Below are positions 1 to 10,094 of a stretch of 64,000 nucleotides of DNA, piece after piece. Position 1 is the stretch's first letter. Each line of letters begins with the position of its first letter. Below the pieces are notes generated by a model. That model worked only from the letters and a program-made list of their open reading frames with translations. It was not told where the DNA came from and made no database searches. The position numbers were made by a program, and so were the translations under genes. Source of the stretch: Leuctra nigra (taxonomy: Eukaryota > Arthropoda > Insecta > Plecoptera > Leuctridae); the NCBI GenBank assembly GCA_934045905.1, contig OW203767.1, forward strand, positions 27,598,785-27,662,784. Reading direction: 5' to 3'.

Positions 1-151
1 ACTGGTCCTTTTTAGGCTTAAACCTTTGAATATTTAATCCTTAGATTAAATATTCACTGTAAAAGCTTAAACTGAGCTTTGTCGGGAGACTGTACAATAG
101 GACCTGAGAGTACCATTGAAACGCTCGCTTAATTAATCTTCTTTTCCTCAG
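1..151 (+). other. 3' end of an intron of the left-end gene
   Basis: This stretch is AT-rich and ends in a pyrimidine-rich tract followed by AG at 150-151. The exon beginning at 152 is open from its first base. I therefore read this as the tail of an intron whose upstream exon or exons lie outside the window. I see no other feature in it. Confidence 0.6.
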
Positions 152-934
152 GGATTGTGGGGAAGAGGTAGCATCAAGAAGATGATAAGTAATTGGGAAT
201 CGCAAGACGACGTAAAGAAGCCACCAAAATCCCAACCCTCGGCCCCTCGACCTCAGACTCAACCCACCAAACAGCCGCAAACAAAAACACAGACCGTCGT
301 CATAACGAAAACAACACCTCAAGTCACAGAGAGCAAACAAGTCAAAACAGAAAACTACAGAACAAAAGAGACAAAAGTCGAGATCCGGCGCACGACACAA
401 ATTATACAGCCGACTCAAACGAAAACAGAGACGCAGAAAGTGGAGACAAGAGTCGTGACGAAGACGCCGGTGAGAGTGGTCGAGGTGAAAGAGAAAGAAA
501 GTGGAAGAGCGAAGACCAAGGATGCTGTGAAGAGAGAAGACAAGACGCCTGTGGTCGAGGTGAAGGAGAAAGAGAGTGCGAGAGCGCGCAGCAAGGATGC
601 TGTGAAGAGAAAGGAGAAGACGCCTGTGGTCGAGGTGAAGGAGAAAGAGAGTGCGAGAGCGAATACCAAGGATGCTGTGAAGAGAGAAGACAAGACACCT
701 GTGGTGGAAGCGAAGGAGAAAGAGAGTGGAACAGCGCGCAGCAAGGATGCTGTGAAGAGAGAGGAGAAGACGCCTGTAATCGAGGTGAAGGAGAAAGAGA
801 GTGCGAGAGCGCGCAACAAGGATGCTGTGAAGAGAGATGAGAAGATGATGGTGATGACAAGGGATGAACCTCTGAACTCGCCGGAGCTGGTGGCGTCCTT
901 CATGGAGAGGCAGAAGATCGAAGATCGCACGCAG
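152..934 (+). CDS. Gene 1, first visible exon: basic tandem-repeat segment
   Basis: This exon has 261 in-frame codons between an acceptor at 150-151 and a strong GTAAGT donor at 935. It opens with GRGSIKKMISNWES, then runs through a Pro/Gln/Thr/Lys-rich stretch. Five copies of a 25-residue repeat follow (core VVEVKEKES, then KDAVKRE), rich in Lys and Glu and probably helical or disordered. It closes with a short conserved-looking segment, SPELVASFMERQKIEDRTQ. Because an acceptor precedes the exon, the true start codon is probably upstream. If this were instead the first exon, the first ATG would be at 182. No known domain is recognised. Confidence 0.75.
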
Positions 935-3570
935 GTAAGTCAACCACGGTCTTCTTGATACCTTAACTGTACCTTAGAGGTAGAAGGTCGGAAGTCTTAG
1001 TGTTTTCTGGATTTTGCGTTGAGCACTTTTGGAATGATGTGGTCAAGCTCTATCAAATGCCATTTAACTGATGTAAAAAAATACAGTTAGGTATAGTGAT
1101 TCTCTTACGCAATTACTCATGTCAACATTACACATGTGATTGGTTGGAGGAAGAATACTGATTTATGAGTTCACTTCAAGAATCGTTGATATGGACTTCT
1201 GTCCTTCTACTTCTGATGTACCGATAATATGAAGGGAGGTGTGAAATGAACAATATGGATCTGAACTGGGCTCGAAGCCGGGATATCTCGGCATAGAGAT
1301 CCCGGGTTCGTGCCCCGGTTCGGCCGAATTTTTTTTATTTCGAACAACCCTTCATGTCGACGGGACTTGACTGGAAGGGTTCCTTAAAACCTGGTACGTA
1401 ATATTTTCTATCCACTTAATGGGTTGTTGTTTATGTTCTACTTTATACAATGAACGAAAGATAATTGAAAGGGATATTCGAATCATCCTGACTCTACTGG
1501 AAGTTTTCCATAAAATCCAGTTTCGCATCGAATGAAAGATTTCTAAACTCTAGAAAACTAAACTGTAGAAATGCGTAAATACTATTGCAGTTCTGTCAAA
1601 GCGAATCCTACAATTATTGACGTACAGTCTTATTATTTTGATTCATCTCTACCATACTTTCAAATCTAAATTAATAATACAACTTCAAACAATTTTTTCC
1701 TCTTATTTGAGAATTCGTTTGATCGCATCTGCCTTGTGTCGTGGGATTCAATCAAAAGAAGCACTGCGCTTTTATCACCAATCTCATCAGACCCAATATC
1801 AATGACAGTTGGAGCTGGGACTTTAGCTCTAGTAATAGCTGCGAGGAAGTATTCCTATAGGTTTGAGTCTTGCTTTCTGATCTATCTGCTAGCTTTGACT
1901 TCACTCATGTTGTGAGAGCTAGAAGATGTGATTGAATATGCTGCAGGGCGAGTAGAAGTAGAAACACAATGAATACTGTTCGATACAATCAGGATGTTCG
2001 GTACTGTTTCTTGTTTTACTGAATAGATAATAAGGTCGATGTTTCAGGATTTTAAGTGTTCCAATGACAACATAAAACTTTATTTTCAGCATTTATATCA
2101 ATAATAAATTAAGTATAAGCTTATCCCTCATTTGAGAACTCTGACGGTTCTTCTTAACTTTGTCTACTAGAGTGAAATTTAGGTTAATTATAGAGATTAG
2201 AGAAAATATATAGATTATCTCTATCCTTACCATCATTCATCAATAGCGCCGTTTGACTTTTTATCAAAAGAGATACCTAAATAGTTTACTTTTTCTTGTA
2301 CCCTACGTTTTGCGTTAAACAGTTTCTTGCAGACCATTCTCAAGACTTTTCCAAACTGGACCAACTTTTGTCCTCAAATACAAAACAGTATTACTAAGAA
2401 TAAGCCTGAATTCAAAGGATACAAGAAAGTATATTTTATACAGGGTTCTTTATTAAAATAATATATCGATACTTCGATCGTTTAATTAAATAAATTCGGC
2501 GACGTACGATTTATAGTTTTATTTTTTTTCCAGTACAAACACACGGATTGATTAAAACATTTGTAAAATGCGACAGAGAAGAATTAAGTTGTAAAGTTTT
2601 GAATAGCACATGGAAACAATCGGATATATTTACTCTCATAAAATGCATAAATAAAACGAGGATAAAACGAAATATGATTGATTGGTTTCGGATAATCCCT
2701 CTTGATTGAAAGCAGTGTTATCGCCTGACATGTAATCAATCCAGCTCGACAATGTGCCGTGAGGATGTGAACAGTTTCGCAGTCAATGGGCTTAGTGAAT
2801 CCACTGCTATGATTGTTATCGCATAGTGTTATCTGCAACCAAGAATGCATCAGAGATAATGGATAATACTTTTGACCGAGTTAGCGTCGAGAGACGTCGA
2901 GAATATCACCTATAAATGTACTTGTAGTTTTAAGAGCTGAAGATTATGGTGAGTTGTGATGCAATTGAGTTAATAAAAGTGAACAACATTAAAATCTTTG
3001 AGATTAAGCTTGTTTTTATGTTTGTTCGATTAAAGAAACATGTAATGTGGTAGGGCTTTATCAGTTCAATGTTAACAGGCCATGTTGATCATATTTTATA
3101 TTCTATGTACGAGTGTTATTTTATTTCCAGTGGAAAGTTTTGAACTAATTGGGATATTTGATGGTAATTTTTTTAAAATAAAATCAAGTTGCGATATTGA
3201 AAAAGACTATAAGGTATGTGCTGTTTTACCCTTATCAAATACCATTTTTGTAAAACAAAGTAAAACTCCATTTATTTTGCACAATAACTTTGCAAATTCA
3301 CATTTCATTACCACCAATTGTGTACATTTTTAGATTGAATTCACGATTTCCCAGATGCAGAGATAAGATGAACCCACTTGCCAGGTACGACCCATGCAAG
3401 AGCGGGTTCATCTTTGCCTGTCACCGACATAGATGATAGTTGATTATGATCGAATGATAGTTTTACGTAGATGAGTTTGGTTTAACAATTCGTTTTTGCA
3501 GGATGACGACCCAGAGGATCAAGGTCAAGTTAAAACGGCTGATATCGAGGAGAACGGCGTCCCGGACACG

Positions 3571-3625
<55 letters not shown>

Positions 3626-6600
3626 TCCCTCTGGAGTCAACAGAGCGTCAGTTTGTCTTCCGCGAGGAGGAGTTGATCTTCGGGATGGATCCGTCAGAAC
3701 CTTGGCAGGTCGTCGTGTCGACGTCAGACCTTGACGACGAGTTCGACGTCGTCGCCTCCAGCGAGTCTGGCCGGGATTCGCGGCGCGCCACGTTGGGCAG
3801 CGACGTCGAGATGGAGGTCGCCGACGACGAGCAGGACGAGCAGGAGGACGTCGCCGAGGAGGTGGGGGAGACCGTCGAGAGTGTGGACGACGTCGAGGAG
3901 GTGTACGAGGACGTCGAGAACGAGGAGGAAACTTACGAGGACGCCGAGGAGGGCGATGTTGACGAGAATGAAGATGTCGGGGAGAGTTTCACGCTGGCTG
4001 ACGAATGTGATGGAGTGTAAGTAGATGTTCCAAAGAGAATTATTCATGACATTGTCTCGAGGTTTCGGAGCATAGCTTGCATTCAAGACAACGTAACAGA
4101 AAGCTTCATGAAAACTGTTTAAGAACAATGTATTATTTAAGTTTCATGTAAACGGGCGAAACTTGAATATTCTGGAATTACCTTCATTAAATGAATTAAA
4201 CATTTCGCAGACGGTATAACAGTCTACACATTACTTCTGAGATTAGATCTAACAGTTGCTTTAAGACGCCTAAAGAAAAAACTCTGAGAATTGAAAGAGA
4301 AAATAAATTAGAATACAATAAAAAAAATAATAAAAAAGTATAAGAATTCTTTCTGTTGAAGATCCCATTTAGTGCAAGAGAAGATTAAATCTCAATCTGC
4401 ATTCATTTACTCGCCTAATATCAGTTTAAACCCAAAAGCATTTGTTCTGTCATTGTGACATTTACACTCGTAATCTCTATAACGTAATCTCTGTGCCTTA
4501 GGTAGAAGGTCGGAAATCATTTTCTCGATTTTGGTTGCACACTTTTGGAATGATGTAATCAAGCTCTATCACTTGACATTTTGACTACCATCAAAAACAC
4601 ATTTATATTGAAGTATTCTCTTACACAATGACTCGTGTAACCATTACAAATGTGTTGGTATGAAACCAAAAATACTGGTTTATGCGTCACCTCAAGATTC
4701 ATTCAAAATCATCATTCCGCCCTTATGACTCTGAGGTACTTTATACGGAAAGAAACCGAACTAGTATATTTATTGAAACGTGTGTTCATCGTATTACGTA
4801 ATATTGTATAAGCTTCGTTCAGAACTTATATCTCTGACGCTGACGACAAACAAGCTACAAGTCTATTGTCTGATAGCGTGGAAGTGACGTCCTTAAATCG
4901 TCCAGCCTCTTACATTTGCCTAGACTCACTGATGTTCTTCCGTTCCAGAAGCCCCAAGAGCGTCCCCCTCCTCCCCCCGCCGCCAGTCCCCTCGACGCGG
5001 GCGTACAAGAAGTCCGTCGTGTCCTCCGCCAAGACGGACACCTACTCCGCCAAGTTGGCCGCCCTGCTCTACTTGCGCGGCATCAACTCCAAGCAGGAGT
5101 TCCGTCTCGCCACCAGCGTCGCCGGCGCCGGTCTCTTCGCCGACGTCGTCCTCAAGTACAAGGCCGACGACGTCTGGAAGACGTGCTTCATCCAGGTAAT
5201 TAGGGCAGGGCAGTCTGAACTCCTGATGTCGCCGTCAAGAGGATAGAATCCACTGGAGGTCCACTGGTTCGACTCCAGCAGCCGCCGTCCCTGAATGTGT
5301 TTTGCTCGTGGTTTTCTTCATCACAATCATTCTAGTTGCAAAACTGATTGTAAATCTGAGATAAAATCTAAAAATTTATCAGTTTTTCACTTAATTATTT
5401 ACAGAGTGGATTCACTTGTATAATACCACATTCGCATAAAAATACTTTGTGTGAGAGTTCCCAAATCCTCACACTTAACGCAGACGCAAAGTGTGAGAGT
5501 ATTAATTTATACTTTCTGATTTTAATATGTATTTGATGTTTTCATCGCTGGAGAACAGAAGGCACTGATATTAAAACAATAATCTTTTTCCTGCCAACAC
5601 CCAGAACATAAAAAAACTCCATCTTAAGACTCGACACATTGTACCTAGGTGCTCTGTTGTCGAGCCGAATTTCCAACTCAGATAATAAAAAATTGAGGTA
5701 AAATGAAACTCCACCAAAATGCCACTAATTAACTTGGTTGAAAGAGAATAAAATAAGAAATTATGAAATCTGGGTCTTGATTTTAGTCTCAAGAGTTTTA
5801 GAGTTTGAATAGATTTCTCCCCGATTTAAAATCTCTGCGTAGAAACCGTTCTCGCGCCTCTGGCACTTGCTTCTTCTCACTAACTTATATCGACAATTGT
5901 TCGCCAACTCCAGGTTCGACAGAAGGACTCCATCTTCCTGACCCCCGACGTCCTCACCGACGCCACCGGCGCCTTCTCCCTGAACGCCGCTTACGTATCA
6001 TTCTGCGACATCCGCGCTAAGACGTCGCCGTCGTCTTCCGACGAGATCTTCAACGGCGCCTTCTCCGACTCCCACTTCGTCATCTACTCGAACGCCGTCG
6101 CCGCCGAGAAGCTGTCACTGCGTCTGCGTCCAGGCGGTGACGATCTCGTCGACAAACTCCTCGGCTCCGGACTGAACGACGAGGCCGTCATCAAACTCCA
6201 TGAGGAGAGTGACACGGATATATTCCAGGCTCATCCCGAGAAACGAGATTTCCTCAAGAAGCTGCGCCTTCTCGTCGGCCAGCCGAGCGAGATCGATCTG
6301 GACCACTTGATCAAGATGGAACTGCGCTCGGCGTGTAGCAAGTATCTTAGCAACGTTCACATCATATATCGCTTCTTCATCGAGGCGGTGCAGCAGTGGT
6401 GGACGGAGGACGAGACGTTTCTCACGCAGAAAGTGAACCTCCTGGACAAGGCGGAGAACATCTTGAATGTGTACAACCTCAAGGCCCGGCAGAAACAGCT
6501 GTTCAAGCTGCCCGATGTCAACTTCAAGACCAACTTCACGGTCATCTGGAATGAGGAGTTTCAGGAGACGAAGCCGTTGAGGTGTATTCAGACGACGGCG

Positions 6601-8552
6601 ATGACGGCGAAGTTCAGTAGCACGAAGCTGATGCAGTGTCTCTGGGAGGTCAGTTCATACGCGCTCTTGAGAAATTAAATATATTTAGTTCTTTATGTTT
6701 TCAACCATATTTCACAAAATAATCAATTATTAATCACTCTCTTTCAAGTAGTATTATTTTCCTTCGCTTATGTTAATGCTTTCTTATAATTATCTAGATG
6801 AAAAGGCAAATCTTGCGTTCTCTTTAAAATAAAAATATAAGCTTGTTAGCTAATAAAATTACATATAAAGTGAAATTTTATTGGCTAGATATTGAAATTG
6901 CCCATTATTTTCCGGAGTGTATAGAGAGGCAATGTTGTTCTGTGTGAGGCTCATATTTTAACAAAACAGTATTTCTGACAAGTTAATCAGGATATCTCAC
7001 TATTTAGGAGAGATTTTTTAGGTAAAAAAAAGAAACGCGCTAGTAATGAACTTCAATAAGCAAGAAATGGAAATGATGATTTTTTTAAGAACATGAATTT
7101 TGAGGTTTTTTTACCCTAATTGACTTGGGTAGGTATATCTATACAGCCAGAGTAATTGACTACATTAAGAATATGCTTCCATTATGATCACAGTATTCTA
7201 TGTCATGTGACACGAAGTATTATGTTCAATAGGTCGACGTGGAGTACATCTTCACGAGTCTGGAGGCGCTGTTGAACCAAGCGGACGAGGTCGTCGACGA
7301 GTGGTCGAGCGGCCAGAAGGACCTCCTCGTCATCGTCAGCGAGTCCCTCGACGAGCACGACGCCCTCTGCGACAACCTCCACAGCGTCTTCAAGAAGAAA
7401 CCCCACAAGCAACTCGTCGTCCTCTCACCTCCATACGATCCCTTCGTCGCGAACCTCCAGTCGAAGTACGGCGCCGACTACGAGGAGCTTTTCGATCCGT
7501 ACGACATCCAGCAGCTCGACAGAGAGTCGACGGAGCAGATCCTGGAGCGCGAGGTTCGCTTCCAGGGGTGTCCGATCTACCTGCGTTGCATCATCGGCGA
7601 CGACCTGGAGCGCACCAAGAGCGTCCTCTCCGCGAACAACTTCGACACGATCCTCTACAACGCCTCCCTCAACGTCGGCACGGAGGTCGTCGAGAACGAG
7701 GAGCGCTTCATCGGACGCACGATAGAGCGGCGTGACATCGTGGACCGGCGCATTCTGACGGCCGACGACTTCTGGGGGATCATCGCCGTCAGCAACATCA
7801 CCGTCGAGGACCTCAAGTCGCTGGTGCCGAACAGCAAGAAGGTGGGGCGGGTCGACGAACAGAACAGCAAGGATTTCCGGTTCATGGCGCTCGACTCGTT
7901 GTGTCCGGAAGAAGAATACAACCAGCTCTGCGAGTCGCGCAAAGACGTCCATTGGTTCCACATGAAGGACGACGTGCTCGTGTGGAGGCGGTCCCAGAGG
8001 AACTTGACCTCCATCGCGCGCTTCGTCGGGGACACCTTGTCCGTCCACGTGCCGGAGAACATCCTCGATCTAGACGACCGCGTCGTTCTCGTCGTCGCCG
8101 AGCCCAAGTCCGGTCGCTCGCTGCTGACCTCCGCCCTCGCCTACCAGACCAAACAAGCTGACCCGTCCTTGTGGGTCATCCAAGTCCGTCTCGACCGAGT
8201 CACCGCCCTCCTCGAGAACGCCAACAGCGAGGAGTTCAACGTGGTCGACTTCCTCGCGCACGTCTGTCTCAACGCGGAGGCGAACGAGCTGGAGCGAGAC
8301 CTCCTGCGGTTCAGCGTCGAGGATCGCGGCAACATCGCAGTGTTTCTTGATGGCCTTGACGCCATTGTGCCGCGGTATCTGCGCGCTAGTCTCGCGCTGT
8401 TGTCACGTCTACTCCGCACCAAGATCAGCAAGGTCTTCATCACGGCGCAACCCTCGCTCAAGGATATGTTGGAGAGCCATTTGGCAACGTTCGCTTATAG
8501 AATGTGTCCAGTAGAGAATGTCCGCGAATTGACCGATGAAACCGACGCTTGA
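152..8552 (+). CDS. STAND-type P-loop NTPase-like protein with possible nuclease-like domain (gene span, five exons, 5' partial)
   Basis: The visible exons are 152-934, 3502-4016, 4949-5195, 5914-6648 and 7233-8552. All introns are GT-AG and all junction phases agree (0, 2/1, 0, 0), giving 1,199 codons. In order the product has a basic repeat region (about 1-261), an acidic segment with 18 aspartates (about 262-432), a short domain with GLFADVVLKY then CFIQVRQK (about 440-520), a helical linker with DSHFVIYSNAV (about 540-760), and a P-loop region with AEPKSGRS and NIAVFLDGLDAI (about 1045-1140). From memory, insect STAND/NLR-like proteins carry FDD..KY...QxKxK, an HW...LVW.S segment and an LDGxD Walker B in this order, usually followed by more helices and then LRR or ankyrin repeats. 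Here the protein stops soon after Walker B. Function is not known; a regulatory or immune-type switch is inference. Walker A has Arg for Lys, so ATP use is doubtful. Exons are GC-rich and introns AT-rich. Confidence 0.75.
476..841 (+). repeat. 75-bp coding minisatellite (about five copies)
   Basis: The unit is 75 bp (25 codons) and stays in frame, encoding VVEVKEKES...KDAVKRE. Copies differ by a few substitutions. Because the unit length is divisible by three and the unit lacks stops, several other frames are also open; these are shadows of the repeat and not separate genes. Confidence 0.9.
969..1222. repeat. MITE family B, copy 1 (in intron 1 of gene 1)
   Basis: This element of about 254 bp starts with GTACCTTAGAGGTAGAAGG and ends with CTTCTACTTCTGATGTACC, imperfect terminal inverted repeats. 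Its interior (ACTTTTGGAATGATGT, CAAGCTCTA, ATTCTCTTAC, TTTATGAG) recurs at 4493-4739, 9842-10094 and 27358-27540, and on the other strand near 61280-61495. There is no coding capacity. Confidence 0.8.
1263..1340 (+). repeat. tRNA-like / SINE fragment with B-box-like motif
   Basis: GGTTCGTGCCC at 1305-1315 resembles a Pol III B box with one or two mismatches. It lies in a GC-rich stretch (TATCTCGGCATAGAGATCCC upstream) followed by a T-run at 1329-1336 that could terminate Pol III. I find no convincing A box and no full cloverleaf, so this is a SINE-like fragment and not a tRNA gene. Confidence 0.4.
1341..3501 (+). other. Rest of intron 1 of gene 1, no confirmed gene
   Basis: This is AT-rich intronic DNA with no codon bias. 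A short Met-initiated frame at 3082-3213 starts with a hydrophobic leader and ends at a possible GTATGT donor; it is discussed as a weak candidate exon in the findings. Nothing else is recognisable. Confidence 0.5.
3502..4016 (+). CDS. Gene 1, second visible exon: acidic segment with poly-Asp
   Basis: The acceptor is TTTTTGCAG (AG at 3500-3501) and the donor is GTAAGT at 4017; the exon ends with two bases of a codon. The encoded segment is overwhelmingly Asp and Glu, with 18 consecutive aspartates at 3571-3624 and runs such as EEVGETVESVDDVEEVYEDV. A less biased island, ERQFVFREEELIFGMDPSEP, sits between. It is probably a disordered acidic linker. The first in-frame stop appears only if the donor is ignored (TAA at 4018-4020), which supports splicing at 4016. 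Confidence 0.75.
3571..3624 (+). repeat. (GAC)18 trinucleotide repeat coding for poly-Asp
   Basis: There are 18 uninterrupted GAC codons. The purity suggests a recently expanded, probably length-variable microsatellite inside a coding exon. Confidence 0.95.
4017..4948 (+). other. Intron 2 of gene 1
   Basis: This AT-rich intron has GTAAGT at its start and CGTTCCAG at its end. Apart from MITE family B copy 2 at 4493-4739 I see no feature. Confidence 0.7.
4493..4739. repeat. MITE family B, copy 2 (in intron 2 of gene 1)
   Basis: This element is related to 969-1222 across its whole length, bounded by GTGCCTTAGGTAGAAGG and CTGAGGTAC. It carries the same interior landmarks (CACTTTTGGAATGATGTAAT, ATTCTCTTACACAATGACTC). 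Confidence 0.8.
4949..5195 (+). CDS. Gene 1, third visible exon: candidate restriction-endonuclease-like domain
   Basis: The exon has 247 nt, entering with one base (completing a Val codon) and leaving in phase 0 at CAG|GTAATT. After a proline-rich opening it encodes KLAALLYLRGINSKQEF, then RLATSVAGAGLFADVVLKYK, then VWKTCFIQ. Joined to the next exon this reads CFIQVRQKD. The order hydrophobic-D-hydrophobic strand, about 15 residues, then QxKxK-type strand is the pattern of PD-(D/E)XK nuclease folds, and the related insect proteins I remember read FDD...QxKxK. Here one Asp is Ala and the QxK lysine is Arg, so nuclease activity is doubtful. The fold assignment is inference. Confidence 0.65.
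5196..5913 (+). other. Intron 3 of gene 1
   Basis: This intron is AT-rich. It contains a tRNA-like fragment near 5245-5285 and otherwise nothing I recognise. It ends with CAACTCCAG. Confidence 0.65.
5245..5285 (+). repeat. tRNA-like fragment with perfect B box
   Basis: GGTTCGACTCC at 5266-5276 matches the Pol III B-box consensus exactly. No A box or cloverleaf is visible upstream, so this is probably a decayed SINE head and not a tRNA gene. Confidence 0.35.
5914..6648 (+). CDS. Gene 1, fourth visible exon: helical linker domain
   Basis: This exon has 245 codons in phase 0 at both ends (acceptor AG 5912-5913, donor GT 6649-6650). It starts with VRQKDSIFLTPDV, finishing the QxKxK-like strand. 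It continues with DSHFVIYSNAV (a 'YTNA'-like strand), then FLKKLRLLVGQPSEIDLDHLI and a long helical region with VQQWWTEDE, ending in MQCLWE. In remembered insect relatives this region links the nuclease-like and P-loop domains. I cannot name a catalytic role. Confidence 0.75.
6649..7232 (+). other. Intron 4 of gene 1
   Basis: AT-rich intron with GT at 6649 and AG at 7231-7232. No feature is visible inside it. The acceptor lacks a strong pyrimidine tract, but the reading frame and the change in composition at 7233 support it. Confidence 0.65.
7233..8552 (+). CDS. Gene 1, last exon: degenerate STAND/P-loop NTPase domain
   Basis: There are 439 codons plus TGA at 8550-8552, GC-rich throughout. 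The first half has FIGRTIERRDIVD and then DVHWFHMKDDVLVWRRSQ, landmarks I associate with insect NLR-like proteins. VVLVVAEPKSGRSLL (Walker A position at 8097-8120) has Ala for the first Gly and Arg for the Lys. NIAVFLDGLDAI at 8331-8366 is a good Walker B. KVFITAQPS follows where STAND proteins usually have a TSRP-like sensor. The exon then stops after about 30 residues. A full STAND module would continue with winged-helix and helical domains plus repeats, so this is a C-terminal truncation or a shortened paralogue. Confidence 0.75.
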   Translation, partial: VDVEYIFTSLEALLNQADEVVDEWSSGQKDLLVIVSESLDEHDALCDNLHSVFKKKPHKQLVVLSPPYDPFVANLQSKYGADYEELFDPYDIQQLDRESTEQILEREVRFQGCPIYLRCIIGDDLERTKSVLSANNFDTILYNASLNVGTEVVENEERFIGRTIERRDIVDRRILTADDFWGIIAVSNITVEDLKSLVPNSKKVGRVDEQNSKDFRFMALDSLCPEEEYNQLCESRKDVHWFHMKDDVLVWRRSQRNLTSIARFVGDTLSVHVPENILDLDDRVVLVVAEPKSGRSLLTSALAYQTKQADPSLWVIQVRLDRVTALLENANSEEFNVVDFLAHVCLNAEANELERDLLRFSVEDRGNIAVFLDGLDAIVPRYLRASLALLSRLLRTKISKVFITAQPSLKDMLESHLATFAYRMCPVENVRELTDETDA

Positions 8553-9841
8553 AATTCTCCTCTGTCCGTTTTTATGTTTTCATATAAACAATTCCATTTT
8601 GCCATCAATTCTAAAATGGAATTGCAGCTTTTTTATCGATCCCGCATCGAGCAAATATTTTGTATAGAGTTCTTACCAAAGTACTTGATCAGTTTAATAT
8701 TACATTTAGTAAACATACAAATAACTGAAGAAGTAATATATCATTTTGTGATTTTTCAAGAGCTCATAGTCGAATAATGCTTGAATAGACAGATAACGCC
8801 GTGAAACCCGATGAGGGTTGCTAATTTGTCGGGATTTTTGTTATTAATGTCCCTATTTGACGGATGACTTCACCGCCAGATGATTTACAGCTCCTGCGGG
8901 TTGATTAATCACGTTCTATCGAGATATCCGCTTCGCACATGCGCCCTGAATGTGAACGCGAAAGAAACGCCTACCAGATAGCAGAGAAAATATTGTTAGT
9001 CGATAGAGCGTCTAGAAGAAATCGATTTAGCACAAAGAACATTTTCATCCATGTAAATTAATACTAGAAATGTAAGTTGTGACAAAAGTGTTCACTATCG
9101 CTTTTTGATTGTGCTTTAATAAAAGTTGTATATATTTCACAGAATTGATTTGATTCGATATCATATTTCCATTTCCTTTTTTAAACACTTCACTACTTCC
9201 AAATCAATTCAATGCTTTTAGGAGCTTTATAAGATCTCTTTTGTTTAAAATCTGATGTTTTCTACCGTCTTGGAATCTAATTTGTTCCTTGTAGATTTCG
9301 TGTAAACACAAGTGAAAAGTTTGACGCTCGGTTGCTGTAAATCTCTGTGGAAACTTCGACACCTTAGAGCCAATTGTCGCGTCTTCTTTCGTCAGATGTA
9401 CCCCTATGAAATGTGTTCCAAAGCTCTTGCAGCTTAAAGTTCTCTTGAAGATAGTTGAAAGCTCAGAGTTTTAATATATAAGACCCAGGAGAAACGTCGA
9501 GTTTAATAATTTCTCGTGATTTTAAGTTCCTTATGCAATTTCAACTCACAATTCCAACTAGGTACATAATCATCAAGCATACACAGCTTTTCATTTATTT
9601 ATTTGAAAGATGCCAAACAGCTGTCTTTTCGTGTTCATTAAATATTTTCAAAGAAGTTTGGTTCAATACGAATTGAAATGTTTGTTTTTTGTCTGACTAA
9701 ATCCTAAATTACAGACAAATTTACCTTTCAACCAAATATTAATGGTTATGTTATCCGTACCTTATGAGTATTCCACAATTATTCAATTAGGTATTGGTTT
9801 TACGTAGTTGCACCATTGCTTTGTTTTAACTTTAAAATTCT
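8553..9841 (+). other. Probable 3' UTR of gene 1, then gene-free AT-rich DNA
   Basis: Composition drops to AT-rich immediately after the stop. There is a moderately GC-rich patch at about 8800-8960 with no coding frame. Beyond the poly(A) signal at 9118-9123 I see no gene or clear repeat. Confidence 0.5.
9118..9123 (+). terminator. Candidate poly(A) signal AATAAA for gene 1
   Basis: A canonical AATAAA lies about 565 nt after the gene 1 stop and is followed by T-rich DNA. The distance implies a long 3' UTR; a transcript end would be needed to confirm it. Confidence 0.45.
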
Positions 9842-10094
9842 GTACCTCAGAGGTAGAAGGGCGGAACTCCATTGTCCCTATTTTGCGTTGCACGCTTTCG
9901 TACTGATGTAATCAAGCTCTACCAATTGCCATTTGACTGAAGTCAACAAATAAGTTATATTGAAGTATTCTCTTACACAATGACTCATGTCACTATTACA
10001 AAATATCATCATATTCGCAGATCGCAGAATTAGTGGTTTATGAGCTCATCTCAAGAATCATTGAAATTGACTTCAGCTCTTCTGCTTCTGAGGT
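9842..10094. repeat. MITE family B, copy 3
   Basis: Bounded by GTACCTCAGAGGTAGAAGG and CTTCTGAGGTACC. It has the same length and interior as copies 1 and 2, and its terminal repeats are the best preserved of the family. Confidence 0.8.

Noticed and set aside
41..943. Long minus-strand and off-frame open frames over the first exon
   Set aside because: They arise from the 75-bp repeat, which lacks stops in several frames. The plus-strand frame from 152 has the splice sites and joins in phase to the next exons.
5245..5285. tRNA gene at the perfect B box
   Set aside because: No A box at the right distance and no acceptor-stem pairing; kept only as a tRNA-like fragment.
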